A stretch of DNA of 64,000 bases, taken from the NCBI GenBank assembly GCA_963762615.1, contig CAVXLG010000012.1, positions 62,001-126,000 of the forward strand, in the 5' to 3' direction. Shown here piece by piece: positions 1 through 7,162 of this stretch. Origin of the DNA: PALSA-505 sp963762615. GTDB taxonomy: Bacteria; Actinomycetota; Actinomycetes; Streptosporangiales; Streptosporangiaceae. Position numbers and translations under genes: made by a program. The notes under the pieces are model-generated. The model worked only from the letters and a program-made list of their open reading frames with translations, was not told where the DNA came from and ran no database searches. How positions within the stretch are numbered: position 1 is the stretch's first letter; each line of letters begins with the position of its first letter.

Positions 1-65
1 AGTCATTGGGCACCGCCGGCAAGTGCGTGGGCCGGTCGGCGGCCGCCCCGCGGCGCCAGGCTCTG

Positions 66-155
66 GGCTCAGTTTCGGCCTCATTCACTCCCGTCCGCGG
101 ACGTTCACCGGCGATCGCGGGCATCCTGTCCGCGCTGGTCACGAACGCCGGCGGA
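66..155. repeat. Dispersed repeat, left-part copy
   Basis: This stretch matches 19763-19851 at roughly three bases in four, including the shared core CTGTCCGCGCTGGTCACG. The other copy is joined to a right part (19929-20009) that recurs alone at 42532-42610. No open frame is conserved between the copies. It overlaps the last codons of the methyltransferase gene, so that protein ends inside repeat sequence. I infer a non-autonomous mobile or relic element. Confidence 0.5.
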
Positions 156-933
156 CCGCCAAGCCGGGCTGCACCTGGTGGCGGTGGCTTCCGCTGGCGA
201 CGATCAGCAGGTGCTCGTCAACCCAGCAGACTTCGGGGCTGGGCAGGCGGGCCAGGAAGGTCGCGATGGAGGCGCGCAACTCTTCTGGGGTGTAGAGGGA
301 GAATGTCGAGTAGTGGCGTCCCTCGGCCTGGGCCCGCAGCCGCCCGGCTGTGCTTGACCGCGGATGCTGGAAGGTCTGTGTGGTGACCACTGTGAGCCCG
401 TCGGTTCGCCTGACGGCGTCCCGGATCGCGGCCAGGCTGTACAGGCGCTGCTCGTGCTGGGTGAAACCCGGGAAGTAGCGGCCCCAGATCGTCCGCGCGT
501 TCTGCTGCGGGGTGCGGGTGTAGATGAACAGCTGGCCACCGGGCGCCAGCACCCGGGCGGCGGCGGTCAGGAAGCGGCCTAGGTCGAAGTGGTGAACGCA
601 GTTGAACGCGGTGATCAGGTCGAGGCTGGCGGTCCGCAATGGCAGCTCTTCGGCGGCTGCTAGCAGCGGCACCACCCCAACGGTGTGGCCGTGATTGCCG
701 GCCTTGAGCTGTGCCAGCATGGCCGCCGAGACGTCGCTCGCGATCAGCCGCGAGCGGTCGGGCAGCAGGGTGCGCAGCAGCCGCGTGTACCGCCCGGTCC
801 CGCAGCCGGTATCCAGGCCGGTGACGGGGCGGTCAGCCAGGAGCTGGCGGATCCTGTGCACCGGCGCCTCATCGGTGGTGCGCAGTGATTCGTAGACGGC
901 GGCTACCCGCTCGAAATGCTCGTCCACGGTCAC
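139..933 (-). CDS. Class I SAM-dependent methyltransferase
   Basis: A methyltransferase of about 264 residues that should transfer a methyl group from S-adenosylmethionine; the substrate cannot be told. The SAM-binding loop GLDTGCGTGRYT lies at about residues 39-50, with the acidic strand-2 end (ASDVSAAML) and the LITAFNCVHHF motif after it, as in the Methyltransf_11/UbiE-like group. The GTG at 933 is chosen because a GGGGAGG box sits eight bases upstream; the frame is open as far as 1203 but that extension has no ribosome site and looks like non-coding sequence. The last few codons lie in the dispersed repeat at 66-155, so the natural C-terminus may have been replaced. Confidence 0.82.
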   Translation of the reverse strand: MTVDEHFERVAAVYESLRTTDEAPVHRIRQLLADRPVTGLDTGCGTGRYTRLLRTLLPDRSRLIASDVSAAMLAQLKAGNHGHTVGVVPLLAAAEELPLRTASLDLITAFNCVHHFDLGRFLTAAARVLAPGGQLFIYTRTPQQNARTIWGRYFPGFTQHEQRLYSLAAIRDAVRRTDGLTVVTTQTFQHPRSSTAGRLRAQAEGRHYSTFSLYTPEELRASIATFLARLPSPEVCWVDEHLLIVASGSHRHQVQPGLAVRRRS

Positions 934-1215
934 CTCCGGCACCTCCCCCCGCTGGGCCTGCCCGCGACCATCATGTGCTCGCCTTGCCCAGTTCACCCAC
1001 TGTTCACGCTCCCACGACAGACCGGGAGCCCTCCTGGATGCCGTGGGCCGTGCCATCTGAGACACCTGGGCTATGCGTGCCTTGGCTTGACTATGGCTTT
1101 GAGCCTCTTGCAGGTCGGGGCCGCCCGGTGCATCGTGGGCAATTGCGTGGGTTCGTCGCGCGTGTTCCGGCGAAGCCCGCAGGGGGCTTTGCCAGCTATC
1201 CAAGGGGGTCTTCTC

Positions 1216-1719
1216 ATGTTGAGGCTGAACAAGAGGCTTTTTGGCGCTGCAGGTGCCGTCGTGGCGGCGGCGTCATTGGCGGTCACGGGCATCACCGCCG
1301 CCAGCGCTCGCTCGTCGTCTGTGACGGGGACCGAGAACTTCCAGCTCATGACCACCTCGGCCACCGCCACCACCGTCCCGGTCATCGCCTACGGTGTGTT
1401 CACCGCGTCAGGCGTCGACCACACCGGCAGCAAGGTGGACACGCTGGTGTTCTCCAACGGTTCGTTCATGATCAACCACTCGAAGGTTCCCGTGAAGATC
1501 AAGTCCAACCCGAAGACCTGCCTGCTCCAAGGCAGCGGGACTGGCAAGGTCACGCTGCTCGGCGGCACCGGCGCGTACAAGGGGATCAGCGGCACGCCGA
1601 CAGCCACCGTCAGCATCCTGGCCATTGCGGCTCGCTCGGGCGGCAAGTGCTCGCAGACGAAGCCGCCGGTCGCCTTCCAGCAGCTCATCAAGGCGTCCGG
1701 GAAAGTGACCCTGCCGTAA
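1216..1719 (+). CDS. Small secreted protein, allene-oxide-cyclase/dirigent-like
   Basis: A 167-residue exoprotein. Residues 1-30 form a typical signal peptide (MLRLNKRLF, then a hydrophobic stretch ending near TAASA). The mature part is short beta-rich sequence with the motif LLGGTGAYKGISGT, which recurs as VTGGTGAFKGATGT in the protein at 40439-40885; this motif is seen in actinobacterial secreted proteins with a dirigent or allene-oxide-cyclase-like barrel. Two cysteines (KTCLLQ and GKCSQ) may pair. The ATG at 1216 follows an AAGGGGG box at 1202-1208. It is a single-gene unit followed by a hairpin at 1737-1764. No enzymatic motif is visible, so the function is unknown. Confidence 0.8.
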   Translation: MLRLNKRLFGAAGAVVAAASLAVTGITAASARSSSVTGTENFQLMTTSATATTVPVIAYGVFTASGVDHTGSKVDTLVFSNGSFMINHSKVPVKIKSNPKTCLLQGSGTGKVTLLGGTGAYKGISGTPTATVSILAIAARSGGKCSQTKPPVAFQQLIKASGKVTLP

Positions 1720-1736
1720 CAGCAGGCCGGCTGGGA

Positions 1737-1764
1737 CCGGGCCTGGCTCGGATGCGAGGCCCGG
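1737..1764 (+). terminator. Hairpin after the secreted-protein gene
   Basis: A perfect 8-bp inverted repeat (CCGGGCCT / AGGCCCGG) with a 12-base loop starts 18 bases after the stop codon. There is no T run, which is common for actinobacterial terminators. Confidence 0.55.
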
Positions 1765-2074
1765 CCCCAGACACGGCAGGGTTCGAGGTCGAACCTTAGG
1801 TTGTGTTATGAGTCGAGCGAAGCCGACCCAGCCAGGCTGACGGTGTGGGCGGCCCGATGCGGGGGTCGCCTGCGGCTTGCCGCAGTATTGGTTCGTGGCA
1901 TCGTCCGGTGAAGGACCGCCGCAAGGTGGAACCGGTGCCGTCCCGGCCGCGTTGCCTGCTCGGCGGGCTCGGCATGGTGCCGTCTGGGCGGCTGAAAGCC
2001 GGGCGGCGGAATCCGGGAACTCCCGGGGTGGCGGCGGGCAAGTACGGGTGTCGTAGCCGGCACCTGAAGGGTCC
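1765..2074. other. Non-coding interval
   Basis: I see no credible gene here. Open frames on both strands are composition shadows without ribosome binding sites. The interval ends at a weak GAAGGG box in front of the sigma-factor fragment. Confidence 0.5.
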
Positions 2075-2287
2075 ATGATGACCACACCGAACCGGGGGAC
2101 CGTCGATAGCTCTCCGCCCGCCGCCGGCGACACCGGCGATGACGCGGAGGTGATCCGGCGGTCCCGGCATGAGCCCGAGCAATTCGCCGCGCTGTTCCGG
2201 CGGCACGCACGAGAGATCCAGCGCTACGGCGCTGGGTCGCCCGTACGGTTGCCTGCGAAGGCTGGTGCCGTCCGGAGGAGGCTGTAG
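2075..2287 (+). pseudogene. Truncated sigma-70 (ECF) factor, N-terminal fragment
   Basis: The first 50 residues read like the start of an ECF sigma factor, region 2: DDAEVIRRSRHEPEQFAAL followed by FRRHAREIQRY. After residue 51 the similarity stops abruptly where VARRLG-type sequence is expected, and the frame closes after 70 codons. Regions 2.3 to 4 are missing. A GAAGGG box precedes the ATG. The break lies close to a transposase remnant on the other strand, so a past insertion and deletion is likely. Confidence 0.55.
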
Positions 2288-2369
2288 TGGCATCGTGCGT
2301 CTGCGCTACCTGCGGCGTCGAGTCGGAGGATCCACCCGGGGTCTGCCCCATCTACGCCGATGAGCGGAT

Positions 2370-2568
2370 CGGCGCGGGACGGGGTCGATGCCGGCCTCGT
2401 GCAGGATCCGCCAGATCGTTGCCGCGCCCATTTTCCGGCAAGTCCGGCTAGTTCCCCGGTGATCCGGCGGTATCCGCAGGTCGGATTCTCCGCGGCCAGG
2501 CGCAGGGCGATCCAGCCGAGAATCCGAAGAAGAATCAAGTAGAGCAGGCGTACGGCCACCGCTCGCAT
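2370..2568 (-). mobile_element. Remnant of an integrase-type (rve) transposase
   Basis: The minus strand reads RLLYLILLRILGWIALRLA then ENPTCGYRRITGELAGLAG, which are two separate blocks of actinobacterial rve-family transposases fused by an internal deletion. After GELAGLAGK the match continues in another frame as MGAATIWRILHEAGIDPVP, showing a frameshift as well. The DDE catalytic residues are absent, so this is a dead fragment. Confidence 0.6.
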
Positions 2569-2713
2569 CTTGCCGGGGATCAGCCTCCGGTACTTGCGAA
2601 ACCGCAGATCAGACCGTGTGACAGGATTACAGCACCCACGAGCCAGCAGGGCCCGGGCGTAGCTGGTCAGCGGCGTCCGGTTCCGCCCGCAAGACTAAAA
2701 TACTGGAATTATA

Positions 2714-2742
2714 TTGCTAGTTTTCTGATTCTAGCGTAGGCT
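2714..2742 (+). promoter_or_regulatory. Promoter P1 of the small-gene cassette
   Basis: TTGCTA, a 17-base spacer and TAGGCT form a well-spaced -35/-10 pair inside an AT-rich island. The sequence from about 2698 to 2742 is nearly repeated at 4216-4260 (shared core TTGCTAGTTTTC and AGCGTAG), which suggests that both promoters answer to the same regulator. Confidence 0.6.
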
Positions 2743-2813
2743 GCTGAGCAGGACCCCGGGAACATCGCCGGTGACGGCTCCTGGTTCCCCGGGGCCGCCG
2801 GAAGGAGAGAACC

Positions 2814-2885
2814 ATCCTCACCGTCCTGATCATCATCACCGTCATCGCATTCGGCGGCCTGTGGTTGCGGCGGCGGCACCTCTGA
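2814..2885 (+). CDS. Possible 23-residue membrane peptide with ATC start
   Basis: A strong GGAAGGAGAG box at 2800-2809 is followed five bases later by ATC and an open frame of 23 codons. The peptide is a single hydrophobic helix (ILTVLIIITVIAFGGLW) with a basic tail (LRRRHL), the form of a small inner-membrane peptide. ATC is a very rare initiator, so the frame may be the remnant of an ATG gene. It is the first frame after promoter P1. Confidence 0.25.
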   Translation: MLTVLIIITVIAFGGLWLRRRHL

Positions 2886-2990
2886 CCGCCGCAGCCGGGG
2901 GCCTGCGCAGCGCCTCGCGCTGGGCTGCCCGGGCACCATCCGCGCAAGCGGTCCGCCGTCCCATCCCGCCCTGGAAAGGGAAACAACGCC

Positions 2991-3218
2991 ATGCCCGCAC
3001 CGACCTCATCCCTCCCAGACACCGTGCCCCCCCCGTTCAACGGCCCCGCCCGGTCCCCGCCCGGCGCGGCGGGACTGCACCGCCCCATCCTGCGCACCCC
3101 GATCACCCAGGTACTGCGCAACCGGATCAGCCGGCTGCGGCTGGCCATCGGCCGCCGCACGCCCGGCCACGCCTGGCCGGCAGCCAGCGGCGCCCGGCGG
3201 GAAGGACAGGCATCCTGA
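2991..3218 (+). CDS. Small hypothetical protein, 75 residues
   Basis: The ATG at 2991 follows a GGAAAGGG box by eight bases. The product is proline- and arginine-rich, without a recognised domain; its middle (TQVLRNRISRLRLAIGRR) could form a basic amphipathic helix. Its stop codon overlaps the proposed start of the winged-helix gene, so the two would be translationally coupled downstream of promoter P1. Codon choice is compatible with a gene but I do not recognise a family. Confidence 0.4.
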   Translation: MPAPTSSLPDTVPPPFNGPARSPPGAAGLHRPILRTPITQVLRNRISRLRLAIGRRTPGHAWPAASGARREGQAS

Positions 3219-3541
3219 CTACCGCCGAACGCCATACGGCGATCACCCCGCCACCGGCGAACTGGAGCTTCCTGACCAGCCGCGCCCGCGTGCTGCTGTG
3301 CATCGCGCACGACCCGGGGATGCGGCTGCGCGACATCGCCGCCAGGCTGGGCATCACCGAGCGCAGCGCCTACGGCATCATCACCGAACTGGCCCAGGCC
3401 GGCTACGTGGTCAAGCAGAAGGACGGCCGCCGCAACCGCTACCAGATCCAGACACACCTCCCGCTCCCCGAACCCACCAGCCGGGAGCGCACGGTCGGCG
3501 ACATCCTGGCCCTTCTGGCCGGCGCCGACACGACGCCGTGA
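3215..3541 (+). CDS. Winged-helix (MarR-like) DNA-binding regulator
   Basis: A compact regulator of about 108 residues. Residues 20-80 form a winged helix: SRARVLLCIAHDPGMRLRDI, then AARLGITERSAYGIITEL as helix-turn-helix, then the wing GYVVKQKDGRRNRYQI. A conserved tail follows (HLPLPEPTSRERTVGDILAL). This short stand-alone winged helix is common in actinobacteria. No ATG or GTG precedes the domain at the right place; CTG at 3215 overlaps the upstream stop as CTGA with GAAGGA ten bases upstream, so I propose it as a coupled start. It is a candidate regulator of the twin promoters at 2714 and 4232. Confidence 0.72.
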   Translation: MTTAERHTAITPPPANWSFLTSRARVLLCIAHDPGMRLRDIAARLGITERSAYGIITELAQAGYVVKQKDGRRNRYQIQTHLPLPEPTSRERTVGDILALLAGADTTP

Positions 3542-3781
3542 CCGGCCGGAGAGCCGCACGGAAGCCGCCGCAGCCCCGGGCACACCCCGCCCCCGGAGAG
3601 CCGGACCGCCGGCCCGGCCAGCACCGCAACGTTGCCCGGCCGGCGGCCGCCGCCGCGCCACCGTCAGCCGGCCGAACGGCGAAGGGCAGGCCGTTACCGC
3701 CAGGCGCCGCCAGCCGCGGCAGCAGGCCCTCCCGGCCGGATATCCGCAGCTCCGTCCCTGACGGAGCAGACAGGAGCACCG

Positions 3782-4090
3782 ATGTCATCGCCACCGCCGC
3801 CAGCGCACCTCAGTAACCATCAGCGGAACACGCTGCGCCAGATCATCCAGCATCCCGCCGGCCACAACATCGAGTGGCGTGCCGTGCTGTCACTGCTGGC
3901 AGCGGTCGGCTCAGCCGAGGAGCGGCACGACGGCAAGATGGCCGTAACCATCGGATCCCAGACCGAGTACTTCGACCCGCCCCGCCGCAAAGACATCGAC
4001 ACCCAGGCCGTAGTCAACCTGCGCCAGATGCTGACCAAGGCCGGCTACGCAGCCCGCGCCGCGGAGCCGCCCGCGCAATCAAGACCCTGA
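3782..4090 (+). CDS. Conserved hypothetical protein, 102 residues
   Basis: The ATG follows an ACAGGAGCACC box. The core reads LSNHQRNTLRQIIQHPAGHN, then IEWRAVLSLLAAVGS, a GKMAVTIGSQTEYFDPPRRKDI segment given here as two halves, and VVNLRQMLTKAGY. The order helix, strand with conserved basic residues, then helix resembles the HicA-like fold, but the catalytic histidine context of HicA is not clear, so I make no toxin claim. I believe similar proteins are widespread in actinobacteria, often as lone genes. It lies 240 bases after the winged-helix gene, between promoters P1 and P2. Confidence 0.7.
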   Translation: MSSPPPPAHLSNHQRNTLRQIIQHPAGHNIEWRAVLSLLAAVGSAEERHDGKMAVTIGSQTEYFDPPRRKDIDTQAVVNLRQMLTKAGYAARAAEPPAQSRP

Positions 4091-4231
4091 ATCCGGGCGG
4101 CCAGGCGGCCGTCGTGCTCGTCCGGCGCGTCGCCGCGACAGCCACCCGGGTGCCACTGCCCCGGCGACCGGTCCGGCGACTGCCCGGGCCGGTCGGCAGC
4201 GATAAATATGCTGCTAGATTCTGGAAATGAG

Positions 4232-4260
4232 TTGCTAGTTTTCAGATGTAAGCGTAGTGT
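4232..4260 (+). promoter_or_regulatory. Promoter P2, twin of P1
   Basis: TTGCTA, a 17-base spacer and TAGTGT. The block 4216-4260 matches the P1 block at 2698-2742 in most positions, including bases outside the two hexamers, so more than sigma contact has been conserved. It points at the GAF regulator gene that starts at 4528. Confidence 0.6.
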
Positions 4261-4527
4261 GCAAGACACGCACCGGGCCTCAGCCACCGACGGCGGCCAT
4301 CTATCCGGGGCTACCGGAGGAGCGCATGCCCCGGCCCAGTCATTATCAGGGCCGTGCTCATGGCGCTCGCAGTGCCGCGCACCCGGCTGAGGCCGTCGGT
4401 GCCCCGCCCGGCCCCGGGCCAGATCCCCTGGCCCGGCGGCTGTGAGCCGCAGTGGCGCGACACAGACCTCCAGCGCCTCGGCGGGCCCAGCCGAGCCGCG
4501 GCAGCGGTCATGACAGGCAGGGGACGT

Positions 4528-6339
4528 ATGTCGGGCAGAGTAATCGCCCGGCCCGAGGTGACACAGGACACCGGCCTGGCCGAGGCCAGGGAACAGTTCC
4601 TGACCGGTGAGCTGATCGGCCCTGGCCGGGTGCGTGACACGATCCTGGCGTCGTGGTGGCGCTCGCGGGAGTGGAACGTCGCCGCCGACCGCATCGACCT
4701 GTCCTACGTTCGCGATCCCGACCTGGACACCCCGCTGACCCGCAGCGCCTTACCGGTGCTGCGGGACCTGCGGGACAATCTCGAGGGCCAGCCGGTCAGC
4801 GTCATGCTGACCGATGCACGCGGCGTACTGCTCTCCCGGCTGACAGCCGATCATGATCTCGAGCGGCACCTTGACCACGTTCAGCTGCTTCCCGGTTTCA
4901 GCTATGCTGAGCAGTTTGTTGGCACCAATGGCATCGGCACGGCGCTGGAGAGCGGCCAGGCGGCGCACGTGTTCGGTCACGAGCACTACGCCGAGCACTT
5001 GGAGGACCTCGCCTGCGCGGCGGCGCCGGTCCGCCACCCGGTCTCAGGCAAGATCATCGGCGTGGTGGATCTGACCTGCTGGCGCAAGAACGCAGACGCG
5101 CTGCTGATCGCGCTCACCCAGAGCACCGCCGGCCAGATCACCCAGGCGCTGCTCAACGACGCCAGCGCGGCGGAGGTTCAGCTGCTGCAGGAATACCTGC
5201 GGGCCTCCCGGCACACCGGCGGGATTGTCTTTGCGATCAATGACGAGATGGTGATGATGAACCACTCCGCCCGGGACGTGCTCGACCCGGGCGACCAGGC
5301 CGCGATGGTCGGGCATGCGGCCGAGGCGCTGGCCACCGGCCTGCTTGGCCCGGTGGATGTTGAGCTGCCCTCTGGTGCCCGGGCGCGGATGTCCAGCCGG
5401 CCCGTTCGGGGGAACGGCCAGCGGCGGCTGGCCGGCGGCGTCGCGCACGTGAAGCTGATCGAGCCGGCCGGGAAGCTGGCTCCCCCGGCAGGGCCGCAGC
5501 CGCGCATGTTCCTGTCTGGCCTGGCCGGCTCCGGCCCGCTCTGGCTGCGCGGGTGCGATCAGGTGGACGAGGCCTATTGCGGGGGCGAGTGGCTCGCGGT
5601 GGAAGGCGAGCCCGGAACCGGCAAGCTGGCGCTGCTGCAGGCCGTGCACCGGCGCCGCAACCCGGCCGGCGCCTTGCATGTGCTGGATGCCGCCGAAGCT
5701 GCTGACCACGGTTGGCTGGTGCAGGTGCTGAGCGAACTGCGTGAGGGCCAGGGGAGCCTGGTCATCCGGCACGCCGACCGCCTCAGCGCCATCCGGCAGC
5801 GCACACTGCGGATCGCGCTGGAGCAGGCGCTCGCTGCAGGGAGGCAGGAGAAACTCTGGGTTGCCGTGACGCTCAGCCAGGGCCCGGTCCGGGCCGGCCT
5901 GGCTAGCCTGCTGCAGTTGTTCCCGGACACCGTGCAGCTTCCGCCGCTGCGGCACCACATCGAGGACGTGCATCAGCTGGTGCCGTTTTTCCTGGCCAAA
6001 CTGAACCATCACGGCCAGCTGGCCTGCTCGCCCGAGGCGATGCAGCTTCTGCTGCGGTCCAGCTGGCCGGGCAACACCGGGCAGCTCTGGCAGGTGCTCA
6101 AGCAGGTCGCGCACCGCAAGCGCAGCGGAGCCATCCATCCGGGTGACCTGCCGCCCCAGTGCTGGACGGTGAGCCGCCGCCTGCTCAGCCCGCTGGAGTC
6201 GATGGAGCGCGACGCCGTCGTGCAGGCACTGCTGGACTCCCACGGCAACAAGGCCAAGACAGCCGAATCGCTGGGAATGGCCCGGGCGACGATCTACCGC
6301 AAGATCCACCAGTACGGGATCGTCACCCCCGCCGGCTGA
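4528..6339 (+). CDS. GAF-domain, Fis-family transcriptional regulator (AcoR-like)
   Basis: A 603-residue regulator built like AcoR-type activators. Residues about 75-225 form a GAF domain with the signature FVGTNGIGTALE; about 350-540 form a degenerate AAA+ domain; about 560-600 form a Fis-type helix-turn-helix (NKAKTAESLGMARATIYRKI). The Walker A is GEPGTGK, but the sigma-54-contacting GAFTGA loop is absent and the Walker B position reads SLVIRHAD without the Asp-Glu pair. It therefore probably acts on ordinary RNA polymerase, as known for actinobacterial members. The ATG at 4528 follows AGGGG by four bases; ATG 4510 is the alternative. Promoter P2 lies 268 bases upstream. Confidence 0.85.
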   Translation: MSGRVIARPEVTQDTGLAEAREQFLTGELIGPGRVRDTILASWWRSREWNVAADRIDLSYVRDPDLDTPLTRSALPVLRDLRDNLEGQPVSVMLTDARGVLLSRLTADHDLERHLDHVQLLPGFSYAEQFVGTNGIGTALESGQAAHVFGHEHYAEHLEDLACAAAPVRHPVSGKIIGVVDLTCWRKNADALLIALTQSTAGQITQALLNDASAAEVQLLQEYLRASRHTGGIVFAINDEMVMMNHSARDVLDPGDQAAMVGHAAEALATGLLGPVDVELPSGARARMSSRPVRGNGQRRLAGGVAHVKLIEPAGKLAPPAGPQPRMFLSGLAGSGPLWLRGCDQVDEAYCGGEWLAVEGEPGTGKLALLQAVHRRRNPAGALHVLDAAEAADHGWLVQVLSELREGQGSLVIRHADRLSAIRQRTLRIALEQALAAGRQEKLWVAVTLSQGPVRAGLASLLQLFPDTVQLPPLRHHIEDVHQLVPFFLAKLNHHGQLACSPEAMQLLLRSSWPGNTGQLWQVLKQVAHRKRSGAIHPGDLPPQCWTVSRRLLSPLESMERDAVVQALLDSHGNKAKTAESLGMARATIYRKIHQYGIVTPAG

Positions 6340-6709
6340 CCAGCCGCCCGATACCACATTCCCTCAACCCCGCAGCAGCAACAGCGCCAGGCCCCGGCAG
6401 AAGATCCAGACGGCGGTGATCGCCCCGCGGCTGGCGGTGCGGTGCACGGGCGGGAAGCCGGCGCCCGGCCGCGCCGCCGCCGCTCGTGCGGCCGTGCAGA
6501 AGCGGCGCGTGGGGCGGGCGGCCAGCCCGCCGGTCCTACAATGGCCGCACGCAGCGCGGACACGGCCGGCAACAGGAGCGAGATGGCAGCCGGTTGAGGG
6601 TGACAGCCGCACCCGCCGCCGCCCCGGCTGGCCAGTCGAGCCGGGCTTACAATGGGTTCGCCTGGCGGCGAGGCTGGCTGTCGCCGGGCGCCCTGAGGGT
6701 GGGTCGCTG
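6340..6709. other. Non-coding interval upstream of the LAL regulator
   Basis: No gene is visible. Two TACAAT hexamers (near 6537 and at 6648-6653), both in the context CTTACAATGG or CCTACAATGG, could be -10 boxes for the regulator gene that starts at 6710. No matching -35 box is evident. Confidence 0.35.
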
Positions 6710-7162
6710 ATGGCTGAGCCGTTTGCGGCGGCCCCGCGCGGGGCCGCCGTGTCCGGGCAGGATGTCCTGCTGGCCACCAAGCTGCACGTGCCCCGCCCGC
6801 AGCCGGGCTTCGTGCCCCGCCCGCGCCTGGTGGAAGCGCTCGGTGAAGGGCTGGCGCGGCGGCTGATCCTGGTGTGTGCCCCGGCCGGGTCTGGTAAGAC
6901 GGCCCTGCTGGCCGACTGGGCCCCGTCTGGCAACCGGCCGGTGGCCTGGCTGTCGCTGGACGCAGCCGACAACGACCCGGTGCGGTTCTGGCGTCACGCG
7001 GTGGCCGCGCTGGACCGGGCGCGCCCGGGGATCGGGCGGAGAGTCGGCCTCCTGCTGGGGCCGCCGGCGCCGGCATCCTTCGAGGGGACGGCGCTGATCA
7101 ACGACCTGGCCGCCCAGCCCGGCGAGGCGAGGTGCTGCTGGTCCTCGACGACTATCACCTGA
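6710..7162 (+). pseudogene. LAL (MalT-like) LuxR regulator, 5' part before frameshift
   Basis: This frame encodes the first 138 residues of a large ATP-binding LuxR regulator: LLATKLHVPRPQPGFVPRPR and the Walker A motif CAPAGSGKTALLADW at about residues 62-76. At 7121-7130 the five bases GGCGA are tandemly duplicated. Reading through the first copy leads to RCCWSSTTIT and a stop; reading from the second copy gives GEVLLVLDDYHLID, the expected Walker B. Removing one copy would restore a single 926-codon gene that ends at 9492. The ATG at 6710 follows GAGGGTGGG. Confidence 0.75.

Noticed and set aside
3782..4090. HicA-type toxin
   Set aside because: The fold hint is weak and no antitoxin gene is adjacent.
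5044..6357. Minus-strand frame of 437 codons opposite the GAF regulator
   Set aside because: Arg/Gln-rich mirror translation; the plus-strand protein has clear domains.
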